Both the position numbers and the translations under genes were made by a program. From Rhodoferax sp. (GTDB taxonomy: Bacteria > Pseudomonadota > Gammaproteobacteria > Burkholderiales > Burkholderiaceae_C), in NCBI GenBank assembly GCA_018061265.1, contig JAGOUM010000028.1, positions 1 through 36,452 of the forward strand: a stretch of DNA of 36,452 nucleotides, read 5' to 3'. Under the pieces are notes generated by a model, which saw only the letters and a program-made list of their open reading frames with translations, did no database searches and was not told where the DNA came from. Shown here piece by piece: positions 17,951 to 25,706 of this stretch; the first letter of the stretch is position 1, and the number at the start of each line of letters is the position of its first letter.

Positions 17951-18709
17951 TTATTTCAGGAAGGCATCGACTCCTGTTTTCAAAATCAACGCGGTAACCA
18001 CCAGCAAAAAAACGCCTCGAACAAAACCCGTTCCGTGCTTGAGTGCCATGCGGGTACCCAGCAGACTGCCCAGCACATTGGCCACCGCCATCAGCAGCAC
18101 AAAATGCCACCAGATGTGCCCCTTGGCAATAAAAAGCAGCAGCGCCGACACGTTGGTTGCGGTGTTGATCAGCTTGGCCGCAGCCGAAGCGTTGAGAAAG
18201 TCATATCCCAAAACCCGCACATACAGAAACACCAGAAAACTCCCGGTGCCCGGGCCAAAAAAACCATCATAAAAGCCGGTCAGCGAACCGATGCCAACGC
18301 CAATCCAGCGTTCCCGGTTGCCGGCAAATTTGGGCGCGTGTGACCGTCCAAGTTCTTTCTTCAACAGGGTGTACACCAGCACCACCAACAGAACCAATGG
18401 CAGCACCCGGCGCAGGAAATCAGGTGAGATCACCGTCACCAGCCAGGCACCCGCCAGTGATGCCAGCAAGCCTGCGACAGCAGCTGGCCAGAGCGCGGCC
18501 CAGCGCATCTCCACCCGATGGCTGTATTGCCAGGTCGCAAAGGCGGTGCCCCAAACCGAGGCGCCTTTGTTGGTGCCAAACAGGGTTGCAGGGTGGGCTT
18601 GCGGAAAGGTCGCAAACAGCGCCGGGACCAGAATCAAACCACCACCGCCAACAATCGAGTCTACAAAGCCGGCAAACAGGCTGGCCAACGAAACAATCAG
18701 GTATTCCAT
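17951..18709 (-). CDS. TSUP (TauE/SafE) family permease
   Basis: A 252-residue membrane protein with about seven to eight hydrophobic segments. The family motifs are visible: FAGFVDSIVGGGGLILVPAL at the N-terminus and, in the second repeat, GSLTGFYDGFFGPGTGSFLV, followed by KLINTATNVSALLLF. The group transports sulfite, sulfoacetate or other organic sulfonates, and members of this size are often annotated only as TSUP. The substrate is unknown. The diguanylate cyclase starts 28 bases downstream on the same strand, so co-transcription is possible. Confidence 0.9.
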   Translation of the reverse strand: MEYLIVSLASLFAGFVDSIVGGGGLILVPALFATFPQAHPATLFGTNKGASVWGTAFATWQYSHRVEMRWAALWPAAVAGLLASLAGAWLVTVISPDFLRRVLPLVLLVVLVYTLLKKELGRSHAPKFAGNRERWIGVGIGSLTGFYDGFFGPGTGSFLVFLYVRVLGYDFLNASAAAKLINTATNVSALLLFIAKGHIWWHFVLLMAVANVLGSLLGTRMALKHGTGFVRGVFLLVVTALILKTGVDAFLK

Positions 18710-18824
18710 GCCGACATTGTCGCATCCGGGTCCGACACGAAATACTATGCTTTATGAAGCTAAGGTCTCTTCTGAATCATGCGCTTGCAGCGATTTTTTT
18801 CAACAATCCATGTGCGTTGCAGCA

Positions 18825-20513
18825 TCAATCAGTCTGCCTTTGTTCGGCAGCGCTATGACGTTGCTGTCGCGCCCGCAATGCAGACCCTGGCGTGCGCCCG
18901 CAATGGTCGGCACGCGCCAGCCAGCCACGCAAGGCAACGGGGTTGCCGCGGGCACCGCTTTTGACATAGTCGTCCAGTAAGACCTCCCGCACCACTTGAG
19001 GCGATGTGCTGCGGCTGAGGTACTCAAACAATGCATCCACCAGTTGCTCGGGCGTCAAATGCCGGGTGCGGCCCAGTTTCTGCCACAACCAGCCTGACAG
19101 CGCAAAGAAGCGCCAAAAAGCAGAAGAACCCTGAGCGTCAGGCAACAAGGCCAGCTCGTCAGCGGACCAACCGGACTCCGGTGGTGTCGACATCGCCGGT
19201 GTTTGAAACAGCAGGGACAGCGCCCCGGCAAACCGACCCGAATTGGCGACCAAGTCCCAGTAACGGGCAAATCGAATGAACGCCTGTACCCAGACCGACG
19301 GGATGAGTTTGGTTTGAATCACCTGATATGGCGGCTCCTGCGCGTACACCATGCCATGGGTCTGGGTATGCCGGGCGATCGGTGTGCCCCGCAGTCGTTT
19401 GAGAATGCCCAGCTGAATCTCCTGCGGCCCGATGGCCAGCAGGCGGTCAAAACCCGCCGCAAAACTCTCCACGCTTTCCCCGGGCAGACCAAACACCAGG
19501 TCGGCGTGTAAATGGGCATGGCTGTGCGCCAGAAGCCAGCGCAGGTTGAAGTCGGTTGCCACGTCGTCCTGCCGACGTGAAATATTGCGCTGTACCTGCG
19601 GGTTGAAGCTCTGCACACCAATTTCGAGCTGCAAAACGCCGGGTGCAAACTCGGCCAGACGCTCCCGCAAGGCCCGATCAAGTCGATCCGGGATAAGCTC
19701 AAAATGCAGGGACAGGCGTTCACTGTTGTCAGGGCCACCCTGCCTGTCGAGAAAAAACTGCAGGATGCGCAGCGCGTTGTCCAGTCGCAGGTTAAAGGTG
19801 CGGTCCACAAACTTGAAGTGGCGGGCACCCCGCTGGTAAAGCGACTCCAGTGCCGAGAGCACCCGCGTCAGATCAAACGCCCAAGCGGTCTTGTCCAGCG
19901 AACTCAGGCAAAACTCACATTTGAACGGGCACCCGCGCGACGCCTCAACATACAGCAGGCGATGCGCCAAGTCCTCATCGGTGTAGTGGGCATAGGGCAG
20001 CTCAAGCTGCGCCAGATCGGGTTGCACACCCTGGATGATCTTTGGCTGGGGCAGCACATCATTGAGCAAGGCACGGCACAATCGGGCAAAACTCACCTCG
20101 CCCCAGCCGGTGATCACATGGTCGGCAAGCTCTGCGATCTCCTGACCCTCGATTTCGTGGCTGACTTCCGGACCACCCAGCACCACCCGGAGCTCGGGGC
20201 GCACTGCCTTGAGCAGACGCAGCAATTGGGTGGTTGCCGTCACGTTCCAGATGTACACACCAAAGCCAACAATGGCGGCTGGCCCCGGCACACCTGGGGA
20301 CGGATCACCCAGCACCCGCAACAGGTCGGCCAGAACCTCCTGCGGCGCACGGGATACGGTGTACTCACACAACTGGGTCTTGGCGCGCAAGCCCGCACCC
20401 CCGTGCGCATCCAGGTTGGCCAGCAGATAGCGCAACCCCAGCGAGGCATGGATGTAGCGGGCGTTCAGCGTGCACAGCACAACGCTTGGCCTGGTCCCTG
20501 AATTTTGTGACAT
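18825..20513 (-). CDS. B12-binding domain radical SAM protein (DUF4080 type)
   Basis: A 562-residue protein. The N-terminal domain (about 8-145) is the cobalamin-binding fold seen in class B radical SAM methylases, with VLCTLNARYIHASLGLRYL and LGGPEVSHE. The radical SAM core follows with the cluster motif Cys195-x3-Cys199-x2-Cys202 in ASRGCPFKCEFC, then LEIGVQSFNPQVQRNISRRQ and DLVFGLPGES. The C-terminus (DUF4080-like) is characteristic of an uncharacterised group. The substrate is unknown. The start at 20513 has GGAAGG just upstream; an earlier ATG at 20537 is less supported. It follows exbD by 92 bases on the same strand. Confidence 0.9.
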   Translation of the reverse strand: MSQNSGTRPSVVLCTLNARYIHASLGLRYLLANLDAHGGAGLRAKTQLCEYTVSRAPQEVLADLLRVLGDPSPGVPGPAAIVGFGVYIWNVTATTQLLRLLKAVRPELRVVLGGPEVSHEIEGQEIAELADHVITGWGEVSFARLCRALLNDVLPQPKIIQGVQPDLAQLELPYAHYTDEDLAHRLLYVEASRGCPFKCEFCLSSLDKTAWAFDLTRVLSALESLYQRGARHFKFVDRTFNLRLDNALRILQFFLDRQGGPDNSERLSLHFELIPDRLDRALRERLAEFAPGVLQLEIGVQSFNPQVQRNISRRQDDVATDFNLRWLLAHSHAHLHADLVFGLPGESVESFAAGFDRLLAIGPQEIQLGILKRLRGTPIARHTQTHGMVYAQEPPYQVIQTKLIPSVWVQAFIRFARYWDLVANSGRFAGALSLLFQTPAMSTPPESGWSADELALLPDAQGSSAFWRFFALSGWLWQKLGRTRHLTPEQLVDALFEYLSRSTSPQVVREVLLDDYVKSGARGNPVALRGWLARADHCGRTPGSALRARQQRHSAAEQRQTD

Positions 20514-20605
20514 TTCGCCTTCCAGCCCAATATCCACGGTGCATTCAAGCTATATTATTCATGAGCCAGATGGTATGCAGCTGGATGGTCTTTCGCTGCC
20601 CGCAC

Positions 20606-21037
20606 TCAGCGGGCATAGGCTTCAAGACCCACCACCCCAATCTTTTCCAACCCCATGCGCTGGGCTGCCGACAACACCGCTGCCACGGTGTCGTACTTGG
20701 CGTTTGCATGCGCCCGGACATGGATTTCAGGCGGCACAGGCCATGCAGCTGCGGCCTGAAGCCGCGCATAAAGCATCGCCCGATCAGCCAGCGGCTGACC
20801 GTCCCAGGCAATCTGGTTGTCGGCACCAACATCAAGCCGGACCACCAGCGGCTGCGCGGTCTGCATCGGTGGTGCCCCGGCCGGCAGTTCCATGTTGACG
20901 GCGTGCAGCTGGATCGGGATGGTGATGATCAACATCACCAGCAAGACCAGCAGCACATCAATCAATGGCGTGATGTTGATGCCTGCTGAGAGGTCAAGGT
21001 TCTCAAGGTCGGCATGATCAGCATAATCAATTGCCAT
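20606..21037 (-). CDS. exbD: ExbD/TolR-family protein, second copy
   Basis: A 143-residue biopolymer-transport protein. A short cytoplasmic N-terminus with LDLSAGINITPLIDVLLVLL leads into the single membrane helix. Asp in TPLIDVLLVLL is the conserved proton-pathway residue of ExbD. The periplasmic domain ends GVVGLEAYAR. The start at 21037 overlaps the end of the upstream exbD by 11 bases, implying translational coupling. It differs clearly from the first copy (for example HVRAHANAKYDTVAAVLSAA versus HIRGDARADYAAIARVLQAA), so it is not a recent duplicate. Two ExbD proteins may form a heteromeric dimer or serve separate partners. Confidence 0.92.
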   Translation of the reverse strand: MAIDYADHADLENLDLSAGINITPLIDVLLVLLVMLIITIPIQLHAVNMELPAGAPPMQTAQPLVVRLDVGADNQIAWDGQPLADRAMLYARLQAAAAWPVPPEIHVRAHANAKYDTVAAVLSAAQRMGLEKIGVVGLEAYAR

Positions 21038-21467
21038 AGGCGGGTGCCCCAGGTGGTTCAGTGACAAAACCGATACGTGCCAGGCCCGCCGCCTGCGCTG
21101 CCTGCAACACCCGCGCAATGGCGGCGTAGTCGGCCCGGGCGTCACCCCGGATGTGAATCGGCGGTTGCGACTGGCGTGCCGCCACCTCACGCAGTTTGTC
21201 GTCCAGTGCCTGTGGGTCCTTGACCCGGCTGTCAAACCAGTACACCCCGCCCAGGGCGTCCACAGATATCAACACCGCCTGGGCCTCACCCTGCCGCAGC
21301 TGGTTGGCCTGTTTGGGCAGGCGCACCACGACCGAAGTATTGATGACCGGCACAGTGATCAGAAAAATGATCAGCAACACCAGCATCACATCGACCAGTG
21401 GCGTGGTATTGATTTCCGACATCATTGGATCTTGCGCGGACGAATCATCCCGAAAGGTGATGGCCAC
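21027..21467 (-). CDS. exbD: ExbD/TolR-family protein, first copy
   Basis: A 146-residue partner of ExbB in the proton-driven motor that powers TonB-type transport. The cytoplasmic stretch SEINTTPLVDVMLVLLIIFL contains the essential Asp and starts the membrane helix. The C-terminal periplasmic domain reads IHIRGDARADYAAIARVLQ and GLARIGFVTEP. It starts three bases after exbB ends and overlaps the second exbD. Confidence 0.94.
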   Translation of the reverse strand: MAITFRDDSSAQDPMMSEINTTPLVDVMLVLLIIFLITVPVINTSVVVRLPKQANQLRQGEAQAVLISVDALGGVYWFDSRVKDPQALDDKLREVAARQSQPPIHIRGDARADYAAIARVLQAAQAAGLARIGFVTEPPGAPAYGN

Positions 21468-21470
21468 GGC

Positions 21471-22376
21471 TCAGTCCTTCTGCGCAGCAGCAGCACTTTC
21501 GGCCGACTGTTGTTCAAATTCCTGCAGCAACTGGGTGTGCAACTCGGAGCCGAAAGTGCGCAACTCATGCAAGGCAACACGGTTACGCCGCACCAGCCAG
21601 TTGTAACCCAGCACCGCCGGTACCGCCACAGCGAGTCCCAGCGCGGTCATGATGAGTGCCTCGCCCACTGGGCCGGCCACTTTTTCGATGGACGCCTGTC
21701 CGGACAGCCCGATGGTGACCAGCGCGTGATAAATGCCCCAGACCGTCCCGAACAGACCCACAAAGGGTGCTGTGGCGCCGATGGTCGCCAGCACCGACAA
21801 ACCGTCCTGCGCACGCATCTGCAAGGTGGTGACATTGGCCACAATGTCCTGACTCAGCCAGTTAGCCCGGTCAATCTGATGCACCAGGCTGGCATGACGC
21901 TGTGCCGCCCTGAGGGCGGAATCCACCAGGAAATGAAATGGGCTCCCCGGCGGCAGCTGGCCCACCCGTGCCGACATCGGCGCGACACTTGAGAGCACGT
22001 GCTGTGCTGCAATCGACTGCTTGGCCAGTCGTCGTTGCTCCAGCAACTTGGCCACGATGATGTACCAGCTCAATATCGACATGATGAGCAGCAGCACAAT
22101 CGTCACCCGCGCCACGCCGTCGCCCTGTTCCCAAACGGATCGAAAACCATAAGGCTGCCTCTGCGCCGCAGGCTCAGCCACCGGCGCAATGATCGAGGCA
22201 TTCGACAGGCTGGTGGCCGAAATCAAAGTGTCGGCAGGCAGTGATGCCGATGCCGTTGCAGCGGGTGCCGTTGCAAGCAGCGACGTTTGGGAGAAAACCA
22301 GCGCCGGTCCCATCGCGAATGCCAGAACCGCTGCGCCAGTGCGCAGGCGGATCGATGTAACAAAACGGTAAGTCAT
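21471..22376 (-). CDS. exbB: ExbB/TolQ/MotA proton-channel family protein
   Basis: A 301-residue inner-membrane motor subunit. The N-terminus (MTYRFVTSIRLRTGAAVLAF, then to FSQT) looks like a signal or extra membrane segment, followed by an Ala/Ser/Thr-rich periplasmic stretch. The MotA/TolQ/ExbB core carries ATIGATAPFVGLFGTVWGIY and ALIMTALGLAVAVPAVLGYN, the classic helices 2 and 3. With the N-terminal extension it is longer than E. coli ExbB (244), as in several proteobacterial 'long' ExbB proteins. The start at 22376 has AGGA at about nine bases; ATGs further upstream lack good sites. It is third in the ychJ-tonB-exbB-exbD-exbD run. Confidence 0.93.
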   Translation of the reverse strand: MTYRFVTSIRLRTGAAVLAFAMGPALVFSQTSLLATAPAATASASLPADTLISATSLSNASIIAPVAEPAAQRQPYGFRSVWEQGDGVARVTIVLLLIMSILSWYIIVAKLLEQRRLAKQSIAAQHVLSSVAPMSARVGQLPPGSPFHFLVDSALRAAQRHASLVHQIDRANWLSQDIVANVTTLQMRAQDGLSVLATIGATAPFVGLFGTVWGIYHALVTIGLSGQASIEKVAGPVGEALIMTALGLAVAVPAVLGYNWLVRRNRVALHELRTFGSELHTQLLQEFEQQSAESAAAAQKD

Positions 22377-22429
22377 GGTGTCGTTCCTGAGTTGGTTGGA
22401 TACATCGATGCGTTCCATTGGGTCCAATA

Positions 22430-23566
22430 TTAGCGGGGCATGCGGCATTTGCCGGTCGCCGCGGCATAGGGCAGCGTGACCAGTCCGATCAGACTGCCAC
22501 CCGGATTGGGGGCAACACAGTCCGGCAATGCCGCATCACCAATGCCGTCCGCCAGCTTGTCACGCGGCGTACGGCCCCCATTGATCTGTTCATTGGCCAT
22601 TTCAGCCAGACTTCGCTGACCGGGCCGGGCCAGCATCACGTTGGGAAAGCTGCGAGTCTGGCCTCGCATGGCGGGTCCGGAAGCAGCCAGATTGGGCCCC
22701 GTTGCCGGGGTTCGAGCAGGGCCCGTCACCGATGTGGCGGCAGTGGTGGAACTGGTCGCACTGGCGGCCGATTGTGGCAACGCGGCGGCAACCGGGGTGA
22801 TGGCAGCCGGTCGGACCTCGGCGTTTGTGGCGGCGGGCGCCGCCTGGAGCACCTGCGACTGCACCAAAACCGGCACTGGCTCGGATACGGTGGTCGGTGT
22901 CATGACCGGCTGGACCTCCGCCTGCACCTGGGGTTGCGGCGGGGCTGGCACCGATGGCGCGACCTCGGCGATGGAGGGCAAAGTCGCTGCCACCGGCACC
23001 AGGTTGGCAGGTTCAGGCGGCGCAGGCACAGGTGCTTCCTGACGCGCCTGCGCCGGCGGTGGAATCGGTGCCACAACCCTCGGCACCGTTTCTGGCAGGG
23101 GCACTTCGGTGACCTTCACCTCGGGGACTGGAGGCAAGGGTTCTGCTTCTGTTTCCTGGCCAGGACTCGGCGCTGGTGGCGGCACGGCGGGCGCTGTTGG
23201 TTCGGGTTGAACCTGCGGCTTTGGTGGCCGGACGACCGGTTTTTCCAGTACTGCCGGCGGCACCGGCTCGGTGATGGCTCTTTGGGGCACGGGCTGAGCG
23301 GGCACTGTGACGGCGGGTGTGGGTCTGGCGAGGGACTTGACGGGTGCAATTTTGGGTTTGACAGGTGGTTTGACGGGTGGCTCCTGCATCGGTGTGATCG
23401 GCTTGAGGTACTGCACAACCTGCTGGCCGAGTTGCGCCACAGGTGCAGTCTGCAGCAGCAGACCCAACAGTCCAAGATGCAGCAAGCCGGTAAAGAGCAG
23501 CGCTGACCTGGACAGGCGCTGTGGTTCTTGGCCAGACAAATTGGCAAGGCGTGTGACGTGCGTCAT
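22430..23566 (-). CDS. TonB-like proline-rich energy-transducing protein, atypical C-terminus
   Basis: A 378-residue protein with a TonB layout: a cytoplasmic N-terminus, one membrane helix (about 22-40, ALLFTGLLHLGLLGLLLQT), then a long Pro/Val/Ala/Glu-rich periplasmic spacer (about 55-300). The last 75 residues do not resemble the usual TonB C-terminal domain: no YPxxAR or DGxVxxxxVxxSSG pattern. Instead they read RPGQRSLAEMANEQINGG, LPDCVAPNPGGSLIGLVTLP and end TGKCRMPR, with two Cys. Its place directly before exbB (53 bases) makes an energy-transduction role likely. The partner receptor and contact mode are unknown, and no TonB-dependent receptor gene is in the window. Confidence 0.75.
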   Translation of the reverse strand: MTHVTRLANLSGQEPQRLSRSALLFTGLLHLGLLGLLLQTAPVAQLGQQVVQYLKPITPMQEPPVKPPVKPKIAPVKSLARPTPAVTVPAQPVPQRAITEPVPPAVLEKPVVRPPKPQVQPEPTAPAVPPPAPSPGQETEAEPLPPVPEVKVTEVPLPETVPRVVAPIPPPAQARQEAPVPAPPEPANLVPVAATLPSIAEVAPSVPAPPQPQVQAEVQPVMTPTTVSEPVPVLVQSQVLQAAPAATNAEVRPAAITPVAAALPQSAASATSSTTAATSVTGPARTPATGPNLAASGPAMRGQTRSFPNVMLARPGQRSLAEMANEQINGGRTPRDKLADGIGDAALPDCVAPNPGGSLIGLVTLPYAAATGKCRMPR

Positions 23567-23575
23567 GACAGGCGC

Positions 23576-23998
23576 TCAACCCGCTTCAGTCTTTTCAGGC
23601 GGCAATTGCTGGCCATCCACGTACAGCCAACGTTCGCCTTCGCGGACAAAACGGCTGATTTCATGCAGCCGCACACCACGACCGTTCTCCCGATACCGGG
23701 CGACAAACTCCACCACACCGGCATCCGTACTGGCCTCGCTTCGACACACCTCCAGTCCCAGCCACTTGAGCGGTGCCAGGTCCAGCTCGCCCGGCGCAGT
23801 CCCTGGGTGCCATGTCGCCAGCAAATAGTCAGTCAGCCCCAAAACATAGGCGCTGTAGCGCGAGCGCATGAGCGCCTGCGGATCAGGTGCGTAAGGCCCG
23901 GTTCGCCATGCGGCATGCCAGACGCCACAACATTGCGCGTAGGGCTGTCCACTTTCGCAGGGGCAGTCGGCAAATGGCGGTCGGCGACTTCGGTTCAT
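23576..23998 (-). CDS. ychJ: YchJ-family (UPF0225) SEC-C motif protein
   Basis: A 140-residue protein. The N-terminal zinc-binding SEC-C motif is CPCESGQPYAQCCG at about 12-25, like the tail of SecA. The NTF2-like YchJ domain follows with LMRSRYSAYVLGLTDYLLATW and a WLGLEV motif. The molecular role of YchJ proteins is not established. The stop is nine bases before the tonB-like ATG, so the two are likely in one transcript, though a functional link is not implied. Confidence 0.9.
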   Translation of the reverse strand: MNRSRRPPFADCPCESGQPYAQCCGVWHAAWRTGPYAPDPQALMRSRYSAYVLGLTDYLLATWHPGTAPGELDLAPLKWLGLEVCRSEASTDAGVVEFVARYRENGRGVRLHEISRFVREGERWLYVDGQQLPPEKTEAG

Positions 23999-24045
23999 CG
24001 CGCCAATGGTAACGGGAACAGTCCGCTGGGCACCGAGACGCGGGC

Positions 24046-25556
24046 TCAGACCGATCCGACAAAATTGGTCACCGAGAACAAGGAGTCCCTGAAGCCCACG
24101 CGCCCCGGACCCTTGGCCTCCAGCGCCAGGCGTTCCAGCTCGGCAGCACAGATCGGGCGCGCAAACAGATAACCCTGCAGTTCGTCACAACCCATGCCGA
24201 CCAGCAGTTCACATTGGGCCATCGTCTCCACCCCTTCGGCCACGACGCGAAGTTTCAAGGCCCGCGCCATACTGACAATCGAGGTGGCGATCAGGCGCGC
24301 GTCTTCGTTGTGTTCCAGATCGGTCACAAAAGCGCGGTCAATTTTCAATTCATCGGCTTTCAGACGGCGCAAGGTCGCCAGGCTGGAGTAGCCAGTACCA
24401 AAATCGTCAATCGAGACATGAAAACCGGCGTTGCGCAACTTGCCCAGAGTGCTCTGAGTCACCTTGGTGTCTTCCATCGCGACCGACTCGGTAATTTCGC
24501 AGGTGAAACGTTCTGGTTGCAAACTGTGGCGTGCAAGGGCTGCCTCAATTCGCTCAACCAGATCATCCTCGCGCATCTGGTAACCCGAAATGTTCACCGC
24601 CACACGCATGCGCAGACCATGCTCGCGCCAGCCTGCCGCGGTACGGCAGGCTTCCTCGATGACCCAGTTGCCGATGACACCGATCAGCCCGTAACGCTCT
24701 GCAATCGGTATAAAAAAGCCGGACTGACAGCGCCACGTTCGGGGTGATGCCAGCGCAACAGCGCCTCGGCGGCTGTCACCTGCAGGGTCCGCGCATCAAT
24801 CTTGGGCTGAAAGAACAGTTCGAACTGCCCCTGCTCAAGTGCGGCGCGCAGGTCGTGCAAGAGCAAGGACTGGTCGCGCACCTCAATGCCCATGTTATGG
24901 TCAAAAAGGCAATAGTCGGCCCCGCCACTGAGCTTGACACTGCGCATGGCCAGCGCCGCATTGGCCACAATTTTGGCCCGCGAACCATGCTCTGGGTAGG
25001 TGGCGATGCCAATCGAGCAAGTCACCGTGGTGGAGACAGAATCCATGTTGAAAGGCTCTGCAACCATTGCGGCGATCCGCGTTGCCGCCGCACTGGCGAC
25101 GTTCACATCGCCGTAGACCAGCAATGCAAATTCGGCCGCCGAGAGGCGGCTGACCCCCAAATGTGGCTGGCTCGCCTTGGCTAGTCGCGCAGCCACTTCG
25201 GTAATCACCTTGTCTCCGAGTGTGTGGCCAAACGCATCGTTGAGCAGCCCGAAGTTGTCGAGTGCAATGTAAATCACACTGAAGGTGCCACCCTTGGTGT
25301 CCACCGACTGCATAGCCTTGTCCAGCGCCGCATCAAATCCCGCGCGGGTCAGCAGCCCACTGGACTTGTCGCACAGTAAATCCTGCGACGCCTGATTGGT
25401 CATCCGTTCAATGTCCTTGAGCAGTCGTTCGCTGCGTTGCACCTCACGCCGGTACATGCGCAATCCCACCGCCGCCAAAGCAACAGACACCACCACCAGC
25501 ACCCCACTGAAGAGCATCCAGAAGTTCACTGGCGCAGCCGCAACCACCGGGTTCAT
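24046..25556 (-). pseudogene. GGDEF-EAL protein split by a one-base deletion
   Basis: Two frames join to a 503-residue cyclic-di-GMP protein if one base is added. The first part (25556 to about 24711) has an N-terminal membrane helix (about 10-32) and a GGDEF domain whose active site is degenerate (RLSAAEFALL). It then opens the EAL domain with QPKIDARTLQVTAAEALLRW. The break is at six A on the plus strand (24712-24717; six T in the gene, where seven would restore PAFFIPIAERYG). The second part keeps the EAL catalytic residues: NISGYQ, EITES, DDFGTGYSSL, LKIDRAFV and AEGVET. The intact form would be an active phosphodiesterase with an inactive cyclase domain. Mutation or homopolymer error are both possible. 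Confidence 0.88.
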
Positions 25557-25706
25557 CGGCCAAATCCTAGAGATCTAAATTGCATGCACATCGGTATCAA
25601 AGTCTACGGGTTGTGCCTTCCACACCCGCCCGGGTGCAGTGTCAGGCCGGTATTGTGCGTCAATGCAATGACACGTGCACATGCTCTGCACGTTGATAAT
25701 TGAGGT

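Noticed and set aside
22418-23506. Gly/Arg/Trp-rich plus-strand frame opposite the tonB-like gene
   Set aside because: Low-complexity antisense of the proline-rich spacer, not a glycine-rich secreted protein.
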